From positions 1 through 7,439 of the forward strand of contig JACQAF010000306.1 of the NCBI GenBank assembly GCA_016195145.1: DNA of 7,439 bases. Reading direction: 5' to 3'. Position numbers and translations under genes: made by a program. The notes below the pieces were generated by a model. That model made no database searches. It was not told where the DNA came from and saw nothing but the letters and a program-made list of their open reading frames with translations. Positions within the stretch are counted from its first letter, which is position 1. Every line of letters starts with the position of its first letter. Origin of the DNA: Rhodospirillales bacterium. Its GTDB lineage: Bacteria > Pseudomonadota > Alphaproteobacteria > CACIAM-22H2. Below, one piece after another: positions 1-5,324 of this stretch.

Positions 1-680
1 AGGGATTCTATCTGGTGGTGACCACCCTCGCCGCGCAGTTCTTCATCGAGTGGTTGTTCACCAAGGTCGAGTGGTTCACCAACTATACGCCGTCGGGCGT
101 CATTTCCGCGCCGCCGATCGAGGCGTTCGGCATCGTTTTCGACTCGCCGGTCCAGCGCTACATGGTCACGCTGGTGATCGTCGTCATCATGACGCTGGCC
201 GCCAAGAACCTGGTGCGCAGCTCGATCGGCCGCGCCTGGATGGCGGTGCGCGACATGGATGTCGCGGCCGAGATTATCGGCATCCCGATGCTGAAGACGA
301 AGCTTCTCGCTTTTGCGATCAGCTCGTTCTATCTCGGTGTCGCCGGGGCGTTGTGGGCGTTTGTCTATCTCGGCGCCGTCGACGCCCAGGCATTCGATCT
401 CAACCGCGGCTTTCAGATCCTGTTCATGATCATCATCGGCGGCCTCGGCAGCATTCTCGGCTCGTTTCTCGGCGCCGGGTTCATCGTCCTCCTGCCGATC
501 CTGATCACCAACATCGCGGCGCTGCTTGGCGGCGTCTTGCCGGCCAATGTGCTGGCCAATCTCGAGCTGCTGGTGTTCGGCAGCCTGATCATCGTCTTCC
601 TGATCGCCGAGCCGCACGGACTCGCCCGGCTATGGCAGATCGGCAAGGAAAAACTGCGCCTCTGGCCCTTCCCGCATTGA
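1..680 (+). CDS. livM: Liv-type ABC transporter permease, C-terminal part (5' truncated)
   Basis: Inner-membrane permease subunit of a branched-chain-amino-acid-type (HAAT family) ABC importer. The frame is open from base 3 with no stop upstream, so the gene begins before the window; about 225 residues are visible against roughly 300-400 in the family. Several hydrophobic membrane segments can be seen. A polar loop at about 228-290 (GRAWMAVRDMDVAAEIIGI) is the typical LivM cytoplasmic coupling loop that contacts the ATPases. It is followed by the conserved segment FQILFMIIIGGLGSILGSF. The protein ends in a short basic tail (GKEKLRLWPFPH). The expected partners, a binding protein and LivF, lie on the same strand from 2981 on, separated from it by the ars operon. 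LivH and LivG are not in the window. The family is clear; the substrate is not known, and branched-chain amino acids are only one possibility. Confidence 0.92.
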   Translation, partial: GFYLVVTTLAAQFFIEWLFTKVEWFTNYTPSGVISAPPIEAFGIVFDSPVQRYMVTLVIVVIMTLAAKNLVRSSIGRAWMAVRDMDVAAEIIGIPMLKTKLLAFAISSFYLGVAGALWAFVYLGAVDAQAFDLNRGFQILFMIIIGGLGSILGSFLGAGFIVLLPILITNIAALLGGVLPANVLANLELLVFGSLIIVFLIAEPHGLARLWQIGKEKLRLWPFPH

Positions 681-715
681 TCGCGCGGCGCTGAAACGCG
701 TCCTTAACGGCGGAC

Positions 716-762
716 TTGACAAACACCATTCATTTCCATATTTTTATAAATATGGAAATGAA
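716..762 (+). promoter_or_regulatory. ars operon promoter and ArsR operator palindrome
   Basis: A consensus -35 box TTGACA (716-721) is followed after 17 bp by TATTTT (739-744), a fair -10 box. A perfect inverted repeat with 15-bp arms, 729-743 and 748-762, around a 4-bp centre (TTAT) covers the -10 box and runs into the arsR coding start. Its core is CATTTCCATATTT on the left and AAATATGGAAATG on the right. This is the expected place for an autoregulatory ArsR operator: repressor binding would block polymerase, and binding of As(III) would release it. The A+T-rich block stands out sharply from the GC-rich surroundings. Sequence and symmetry are seen directly; the regulatory role is inferred from position. 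Confidence 0.85.
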
Positions 763-1147
763 ATCCGCCATCGTCGCTTTGGGCGCGCTCGCCCAGGATA
801 CCCGGCTCGCCATCTTCCGCCTTCTGGTCGAGGCCGGCCCGGCCGGCCTGCCGGCCGGCGCCCTGGCCGAGCAACTGGCCGTCGCACCGGCGACCATGTC
901 GTTTCACCTCGCCCAGCTTGCCCAGGCCGGGCTGGTGACCTCGATCCGCGACGGACGGTCGATCATCTACGCCGCCGATTTCGAGGCAATGGGCGCCCTC
1001 GTCGGCTATCTCACCGAAAATTGCTGCCGGAGCCAGCCGGAGCAGTGCGGGCCGGGCTGTCTGCCCCCGGCGCGCACGACCATTACCAGCGCAGCCAAAG
1101 GAGCATCGAGCCATGAAAAGGTTTCACGTTCACGTCGCGGTCAATGA
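752..1147 (+). CDS. arsR: ArsR-family arsenic-responsive transcriptional repressor
   Basis: Small winged-helix repressor of 131 residues if started at ATG 752. The DNA-binding helix-turn-helix lies at about residues 36-62 (ALAEQLAVAPATMSFHLAQL), followed by the wing (VTSIRDGRSIIYAAD). The metalloid site typical of E. coli ArsR (CxC in the recognition helix) is absent. Instead there is a C-terminal cluster, Cys91, Cys92, Cys99 and Cys103, resembling the C-terminal As(III) site known from Acidithiobacillus ferrooxidans ArsR. The frame could be extended upstream to TTG 716, but that codon is the -35 box itself, so ATG 752 (or ATG 758) is preferred. No Shine-Dalgarno precedes either ATG, and the predicted transcript start is at about 750-752, so the message may be leaderless. 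The 3' end overlaps arsI by 35 nt, which adds a basic tail to ArsR. Confidence 0.92.
   Translation: MEMKSAIVALGALAQDTRLAIFRLLVEAGPAGLPAGALAEQLAVAPATMSFHLAQLAQAGLVTSIRDGRSIIYAADFEAMGALVGYLTENCCRSQPEQCGPGCLPPARTTITSAAKGASSHEKVSRSRRGQ
1097..1103 (+). promoter_or_regulatory. Ribosome binding site of arsI inside arsR
   Basis: AAAGGAG lies 9 nt before ATG 1113 and within the last codons of arsR. It is the clearest Shine-Dalgarno in the ars operon and fixes the arsI start. Confidence 0.75.
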
Positions 1148-1649
1148 CCTCGGCGAGGCCATTCGATTCTATGCCGACCTGTTTGCTGCGTCGCCCGACG
1201 TCCACAAGCCGGACTACGCGAAGTGGATGCTGGACGATCCGCGGGTGAACTTCGCCATCTCGGCCCGCGGCCGCAAGCCCGGCCTCGACCATTTCGGCAT
1301 CCAGGCCGAAAACGGCGAAGAGCTTGTCGCCGTGCATGACCGGCTCGAAGGCGCCGGCCGGGCGCTCCTCGACAAGGGCGAGGCGGCCTGCTGCTACGCG
1401 CGCTCGGAAAAGGCGTGGGTCGTCGATCCGGAGGGCATCGCCTGGGAGACCTTCTTCACCAAGGGCGAGGCAACCACCTACGGCGCCGATCTCGGCCCCG
1501 CCGATACGGCCGTTGAAGACGCGGCCAGCGAGAAGGCTGGCTCCGCCTGTTGTTCGCAGGCCGGCAAACCGGCCGATGCCGTCGTCGCGGCCGTCGCAAC
1601 CACGCCGGTGAAAGCGGAAGCGGGCTGCTGCATCGGCACGGGATGCTGA
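1113..1649 (+). CDS. arsI: ArsI-type C-As lyase (VOC/glyoxalase fold), organoarsenical demethylase
   Basis: A 178-residue vicinal-oxygen-chelate protein of the ArsI/CadI group. Characterised ArsI is a Fe(II)-dependent dioxygenase that cleaves the C-As bond of trivalent methyl- or aryl-arsenicals, giving As(III). Likely metal ligands are His5 or His7 (MKRFHVHV), His60 (GLDHFGI) and Glu112 (GIAWETFF). The vicinal pair Cys93-Cys94 (GEAACCYAR) is the substrate arsenic-binding pair that marks ArsI. The stretch DYAKWMLDDPRVNFAIS is also typical of the family. Residues 120-178 form an Ala-rich tail with further cysteine pairs (146-147, 172-173) and a terminal Cys178. The start is fixed by the AAAGGAG site. 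The gene overlaps arsR by 35 nt and arsC by up to 7 nt. Its place between arsR and arsC supports ArsI over a general glyoxalase or a cadmium-induced CadI role. Confidence 0.88.
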   Translation: MKRFHVHVAVNDLGEAIRFYADLFAASPDVHKPDYAKWMLDDPRVNFAISARGRKPGLDHFGIQAENGEELVAVHDRLEGAGRALLDKGEAACCYARSEKAWVVDPEGIAWETFFTKGEATTYGADLGPADTAVEDAASEKAGSACCSQAGKPADAVVAAVATTPVKAEAGCCIGTGC

Positions 1650-2170
1650 ACACAGCCATGGCCGAGCAGCTAGTCTCCGTTCTGTTTCTCTGCACCGGTA
1701 ACTCGGCGCGCTCGATCATCGCCGAGGCGTTGCTGAACCGCTGGGGCAACGGACGGTTCCGGGCCTATAGCGCCGGCAGCCACCCCAAGGGAGCCGTCCA
1801 CCCCCAGACACTCGATCTGTTGCGCCGCGTTGGCTTGCCGGTCGAGGGTCTGCGCAGCAAAAGCTGGGACGAATTCGCCGCGCCCGGCGCGCCGGCGATT
1901 GATCTGGTCATCACCGTCTGCGACCAGGCGGCCGGCGAGGTTTGCCCCGTCTGGCCCGGACGGCCGGCGACGGCGCATTGGAGCTTTCCCGATCCGGCCG
2001 CGTATCAGGGGCCGGCAGCGGAGCAACGCGCAATGTTCGCCGACGTGTTGCGCCAGATCGAGCGGCGCATTCGCGGTTTCTGCGCCTTGTCGGTCACGGC
2101 AAGCGACCGGTCCGCCCTGCAGCAGGCGGCGCACGCGCTGGCGACAAGGCAAGCGGAAAGCGCCGGATGA
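1643..2170 (+). CDS. arsC: Arsenate reductase, low-molecular-weight phosphatase type
   Basis: Cytoplasmic enzyme reducing As(V) to As(III); 175 residues from ATG 1643. The P-loop CTGNSARS (Cys17 to Arg23, CX5R) is the catalytic signature shared by thioredoxin-coupled ArsC and LMW tyrosine phosphatases. Cys93 and Cys101 (TVCDQAAGEVCPVWPG) match the two resolving cysteines that carry the disulfide relay. HWSFPDPA (Asp117) supplies the catalytic acid. A C-terminal segment after residue 145 makes it longer than the roughly 130-residue Staphylococcus enzyme, but this length is usual in proteobacterial members. ATG 1643 overlaps the arsI stop (ATGCTGA), suggesting translational coupling; ATG 1658 is an equally possible start and would lose five residues. 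Neither has a clear Shine-Dalgarno. The gene ends in ATGA shared with aqpS. Electron donor is inferred to be thioredoxin from the family. Confidence 0.93.
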   Translation: MLNTAMAEQLVSVLFLCTGNSARSIIAEALLNRWGNGRFRAYSAGSHPKGAVHPQTLDLLRRVGLPVEGLRSKSWDEFAAPGAPAIDLVITVCDQAAGEVCPVWPGRPATAHWSFPDPAAYQGPAAEQRAMFADVLRQIERRIRGFCALSVTASDRSALQQAAHALATRQAESAG

Positions 2171-2847
2171 CGCGTCGTGGAGCCGCCGAGTTTCTCGGCA
2201 CCGCATTTCTGCTTGCCGCTATCGTCGGCTCGGCGCTGATGGGCGAAAAGCTGGCCGCCGGCAACGGGGCGCTGGCGCTGCTCGCCAACGCCCTGGCTAC
2301 CGCCGCGGCGCTCGCCGTTTTGATTCTGATTTTTGCGCCGATATCGGGAGCGCATTTCAATCCTTTCGTCACGCTGGCGATGGCGTATCGGCGCGACGTC
2401 GCCTGGTCGGCGGCGGCGATATATATCGTCGCGCAATTGGCCGGGGCGATGGCCGGCGTCGGCGCGGCGCATCTCATGTTCGAAGCGCCGATGTTCACTC
2501 CGTCCGCGAACCGACGAAGCGGCGGCGCGCAGATGCTCAGCGAATTTATCGCCACCTTCGGCCTGATCGGCGTCATCTGGATCGGCTCGCGCCGCCGGCC
2601 CGATTCGTTGCCGTGGGCGGTCGGCGCCTATATCGGGGCCGCTTACTGGTTCACCGCATCGACATCGTTCGCCAATCCGGCGGTGACGCTCGCCCGCGCC
2701 CTGACCGGCAGCATGGCTGGCATTCATGCGGCCGACGTGCCGGCGTTTATTGCCGCCCAGGCGGCCGGCCTCGTCGCCGCCATCGGGATTTTCAGCTGGC
2801 TCGCTCCAGCGACAGCGTCGGCCAATACAGGCCATTCGTCACATTGA
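2167..2847 (+). CDS. aqpS: AqpS-type aquaglyceroporin, arsenite channel
   Basis: A 226-residue MIP-family membrane channel with about six transmembrane segments and two pore half-helices. The second pore motif is canonical NPA (residues 170-172, SFANPAVTLAR); the first is NPF (residues 65-67, SGAHFNPFVTL) rather than NPA. The position after the second NPA, Arg in classical aquaporins and GlpF, is Val173, as I recall for AqpS-like channels of ars operons; this would widen the selectivity filter. In Sinorhizobium meliloti, AqpS replaces an arsenite pump and lets arsenite made by ArsC flow out. The start ATG overlaps the arsC stop (ATGA), with a weak GGAAAG at 2155-2160, so coupled translation is likely. 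This is the last ars gene, and no arsB, acr3 or arsH follows. Arsenite as substrate is inferred from family and context. Confidence 0.9.
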   Translation: MTRRGAAEFLGTAFLLAAIVGSALMGEKLAAGNGALALLANALATAAALAVLILIFAPISGAHFNPFVTLAMAYRRDVAWSAAAIYIVAQLAGAMAGVGAAHLMFEAPMFTPSANRRSGGAQMLSEFIATFGLIGVIWIGSRRRPDSLPWAVGAYIGAAYWFTASTSFANPAVTLARALTGSMAGIHAADVPAFIAAQAAGLVAAIGIFSWLAPATASANTGHSSH

Positions 2848-2919
2848 CGTGTGGGTAAATTTCTATTTTGTGTCAATGGCGAAGGTATTGTAGGTTAGGT
2901 TTCCAGCCGATCCACACGT
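2842..2919 (+). promoter_or_regulatory. Two interleaved short inverted repeats at the aqpS 3' end
   Basis: CATTGAC (2842-2848) pairs with GTCAATG (2872-2878), straddling the aqpS stop codon. ACGTGTGG (2847-2854) pairs with CCACACGT (2912-2919). The two left arms overlap at 2847-2848, so only one can form at a time in RNA. Neither is followed by a T-run, so this is not a convincing intrinsic terminator. A poor promoter-like pair, TTGTGT (2868-2873) and TAGGTT (2891-2896), lies 17 bp apart between them. Function is not known. Confidence 0.35.
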
Positions 2920-2951
2920 GAAAACGTGAAATAAAACGTGAAAACGTGGGA
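2916..2951 (+). repeat. Tandem octamer array before the binding-protein gene
   Basis: Three exact copies of ACGTGAAA (2916-2923, 2924-2931, 2936-2943) and one variant ACGTGGGA (2944-2951). A 4-bp TAAA separates the two pairs, so the pairs repeat every 20 bp, close to two helical turns. The array starts inside a CACGTG palindrome (2915-2920) and ends 29 bp before the start codon of the binding-protein gene. The layout resembles a multi-site operator for a dimeric regulator of the downstream transporter genes, but I do not recognise the motif. Confidence 0.65.
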
Positions 2952-2966
2952 ATGGAGCCGGCGCTT

Positions 2967-2973
2967 AGGGAGG
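2967..2973 (+). promoter_or_regulatory. Strong ribosome binding site of the binding-protein gene
   Basis: AGGGAGG lies 7 nt before ATG 2981. It is the strongest Shine-Dalgarno in the window and fits the high translation needed for a periplasmic binding protein. Confidence 0.8.
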
Positions 2974-2980
2974 CAAAATC

Positions 2981-4321
2981 ATGGGTTTATTTAGACTTGC
3001 CACAGGCCTGTTCGCAGCCGTGGCGCTGGCCGCGCCGTTAACCATTGCCGCGCCGACGCCGGCCGGGGCGCAGGCTAGCGAACAATTCGTTCCGGTCCTT
3101 ATCTACCGCACCGGCCCCTACGCCGCCGGCGGTACCGGAATCTTCGGCGGCATGATGGATTATATGTCGCTTATCAATGAGCGGGATGGCGGCGTAAACG
3201 GCGTCAAGCTCACCTGGGAAGAGTGCGAGACGGCTTATCAGAACGACCGCGGCGTCGAATGCTACGAGCGCCTCAAGGGCAAGGGCTCGACCGGGGCGAG
3301 CGTCGTGCATCCGCTGTCGACCGGCATCACTTATTCGCTGATCGCCCGGGCGACCAACGACAAGATTCCGATTATCTCGATCGGCTACGGGCGCACGGAT
3401 GCCTCCGACGGCCGAGTCTTTCCCTATGTTTTTCCGCTGATCACCAATTACTGGGCGCAGAACACCGCCAAGATCAAGTTCATCGGCGCCAAGGAAGGCG
3501 GGATGGACAAGCTCAAGGGCAAAAAGATCGCCAACATCCTGCATGACTCCGCCTATGGCAAGGAGACCATTCCGGTCCTCGACAAGCAGTCGCAGATGTA
3601 CGGCTTCGAGGTTAAGCATTTCCCGGTCGCCCATCCGGGCATTGACCAGAAAGCGACCTGGCTGCAGATCCAGCAATACAAGCCCGACTGGGTGATTCTG
3701 CGCGGCTGGGGCGTGATGAACCCGACGGCGTTGCGCGAGGCGTCGCGCATCGGCTTCCCGGCCAACAAGATCGTCGGCGTCTGGTGGGCCGGTTCGGAAG
3801 AAGACGTCATTCCCGCGGGCGAAGCGGCGAAGGGCTATATCGCCGCCGGTTTCCACGGCGCCGGACGCGATTATCCGGTCATTCAGTCGATCCTCGAAAA
3901 CGTGCAAGGCAAGGGCAAAGGCAATATCGACCTCGCTCGCGTCGGAACGATCTATTACAACCGCGGCGTGGTGCACGGCATCGTCACGGTCGAGGCGATC
4001 CGTACGGCCCAGGAAAAGTACGGTAAGAAGCCGCTGACCGGCGAACAGATCCGCTGGGGCATCGAACATCTCAACTTCGACGTCAAGAAGATCGAGGCGC
4101 TTGGCGCGCGCGGCCTGATGCCGGCGTTCAAGATCTCGTGCACCGATCACGAGGGCGGCGGCGCCGTCCGCTTCCTGCAGTGGAGCGGCGAGAAATGGGT
4201 CAACGCCAGCGGCTGGATCGGCACCGATCAGAAGATCGTCCGGCCGATGATCGAAGAGTCGGCGGCGAAATACGCCAAGGAAAAGAACATCACGCCGCGC
4301 GATTGCAGCAAGGAAGGCTGA
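2981..4321 (+). CDS. Liv-type ABC transporter periplasmic substrate-binding protein
   Basis: A 446-residue precursor of the Peripla_BP_6 (LivK/LivJ-like) family. Residues 1-32 form a Sec signal peptide: basic start (MGLFR), hydrophobic core, and probable cleavage after AQA (residue 32), leaving a mature protein of about 414 residues. The N-terminal lobe opens with FVPVLIYRTGPYAAGGTGIF. Two cysteines lie in ECETAYQNDRGVEC, and further ones in KISCTDHEGGG and at the C-terminal PRDCSKEG. The ligand, held between the two lobes, would be delivered to the LivM-type permease. The length and cysteine pattern fit a subgroup of large Liv-type binding proteins rather than the classical E. coli leucine-binding protein (about 370 residues), so leucine should not be assumed. 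It lies 133 bp after aqpS and 103 bp before livF. The downstream PaaK-like enzyme hints at a carboxylic acid ligand. Confidence 0.93.
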   Translation: MGLFRLATGLFAAVALAAPLTIAAPTPAGAQASEQFVPVLIYRTGPYAAGGTGIFGGMMDYMSLINERDGGVNGVKLTWEECETAYQNDRGVECYERLKGKGSTGASVVHPLSTGITYSLIARATNDKIPIISIGYGRTDASDGRVFPYVFPLITNYWAQNTAKIKFIGAKEGGMDKLKGKKIANILHDSAYGKETIPVLDKQSQMYGFEVKHFPVAHPGIDQKATWLQIQQYKPDWVILRGWGVMNPTALREASRIGFPANKIVGVWWAGSEEDVIPAGEAAKGYIAAGFHGAGRDYPVIQSILENVQGKGKGNIDLARVGTIYYNRGVVHGIVTVEAIRTAQEKYGKKPLTGEQIRWGIEHLNFDVKKIEALGARGLMPAFKISCTDHEGGGAVRFLQWSGEKWVNASGWIGTDQKIVRPMIEESAAKYAKEKNITPRDCSKEG

Positions 4322-4338
4322 GCGGACGCATTCGCAGG

Positions 4339-4377
4339 ACAGGGGCGGGCGTTAAACCCCGCCCCTGTTTCCGTTTC
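4339..4377 (+). terminator. Stem-loop, terminator-like, between binding protein and livF
   Basis: A perfect 11-bp GC-rich stem, ACAGGGGCGGG (4339-4349) with CCCGCCCCTGT (4358-4368), closes an 8-nt loop and is followed by TTTCCGTTT. The T-run is interrupted, so it may terminate only partly or protect the 3' end of the upstream message. Either would give more binding protein than ATPase, a common arrangement in ABC importer operons. Confidence 0.75.
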
Positions 4378-4424
4378 GATGCACCGGTTCCTGCCTCAAC
4401 CTCCGCTTTTGATTTCATCCCGCC

Positions 4425-5273
4425 ATGACCATATCCGCCGCCCTCCGCCAGCCTTCGGCCGCGACCGCCAATCAGCCGCTGCTCGAGGTGCGCAACATCG
4501 AAGTCATCTACGATCACGTGATTCTCGTCCTTAAGGGCGTCAGCCTCGAAGTGCCCGAAGGCGGCATCGTCGCTCTCCTCGGCGCCAACGGCGCCGGCAA
4601 GACGACGACGCTCAAGGCCGTTTCCAATCTCCTGACCGCCGAGCGCGGCAACGTGACCAAGGGATCGATCTACTATCGCGGCGACCGCATCGATCGGCTG
4701 ACCCCGGCCGATCTTGTCCCTCGCGGCGTCATCCAGGTCATGGAGGGTCGTCATTGTTTTGGGCATTTGACGGTCGAGGAGAATCTTCTGACCGGCGCTT
4801 ATACGCGGCGCGACGGCCGCGCCAGCATCGCCAAGGATATCGAGCTTGTTTACAGCTATTTCCCGCGGCTCAAGGAGCGGCGCAAGTCGCTGGCCGGCTA
4901 TACCTCGGGCGGCGAGCAGCAGATGACCGCCATCGGCCGCGCGCTCATGTCGCGGCCCAAGATGATCCTGCTCGACGAGCCGTCGATGGGCCTCGCCCCG
5001 CAACTGGTCGAGGAAATCTTCGACATCGTCCGCCAGCTCAACGAGAAGGAGCATGTCAGCTTCCTGCTCGCCGAACAGAACACCAACATCGCGCTGCGCT
5101 ACGCGCATTACGGCTATATCCTCGAAAACGGCCGCGTCGTGCTCGACGGGTCGGGCGAGGAGTTGCGCCAGAACGAGGACGTGAAGGAGTTCTATCTCGG
5201 CCTGTCCGGTTCCGGCCGCAAGAGCTACCGCGACGTCAAGCACTACAAACGCCGCAAGCGCTGGCTCGCCTAG
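4425..5273 (+). CDS. livF: Liv-type ABC transporter ATP-binding protein
   Basis: A 282-residue cytoplasmic ATPase subunit powering the importer, probably paired with a LivG outside the window. Walker A is GANGAGKTT (residues 53-61). The Q-loop region is GVIQVMEGRHCFGHLTVEEN (about 100-119). The signature is TSGGEQQ (159-165), with Thr where the consensus has Leu. Walker B is MILLDEPS (179-186). The H-loop position reads LLAEQN, lacking His, as is usual in LivF. Compared with E. coli LivF (about 237 residues) it carries an N-terminal extension of about 18 residues and a basic C-terminal tail (RKSYRDVKHYKRRKRWLA). No clear Shine-Dalgarno precedes ATG 4425, so the exact start is less certain than the identity. 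It lies 103 bp after the binding-protein gene and 51 bp before the PaaK-like gene, same strand. Confidence 0.93.
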   Translation: MTISAALRQPSAATANQPLLEVRNIEVIYDHVILVLKGVSLEVPEGGIVALLGANGAGKTTTLKAVSNLLTAERGNVTKGSIYYRGDRIDRLTPADLVPRGVIQVMEGRHCFGHLTVEENLLTGAYTRRDGRASIAKDIELVYSYFPRLKERRKSLAGYTSGGEQQMTAIGRALMSRPKMILLDEPSMGLAPQLVEEIFDIVRQLNEKEHVSFLLAEQNTNIALRYAHYGYILENGRVVLDGSGEELRQNEDVKEFYLGLSGSGRKSYRDVKHYKRRKRWLA

Positions 5274-5324
5274 CTGCCGGCCTCGCTTCGCTCGACACGA
5301 CGCACGCAACGAGAGCACCGAGCA

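Noticed and set aside
716..751. An upstream TTG start for arsR
   Set aside because: The TTG is the first half of the TTGACA -35 box and would lie upstream of the predicted transcript start. The added residues are simply a reading of the operator palindrome.
1830..2858. A 342-codon plus-strand frame across arsC and aqpS
   Set aside because: It is the out-of-frame shadow of two well-identified genes, and its product is Arg-rich and low in complexity.
2916..2951. CRISPR-like or iteron origin interpretation of the octamers
   Set aside because: The units are 8 bp with no spacers of CRISPR size, and there is no rep gene or AT-rich origin region nearby.
681..2980. Attachment-site or target-site duplications flanking the ars operon
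   Set aside because: Comparing 681-715 with 2848-2980 by eye showed no shared direct repeat or terminal inverted repeat, so no mobile element is called.
3038..4150. A 370-codon minus-strand frame opposite the binding-protein gene
   Set aside because: Antisense to a confidently identified gene, with no ribosome site or recognisable motif.
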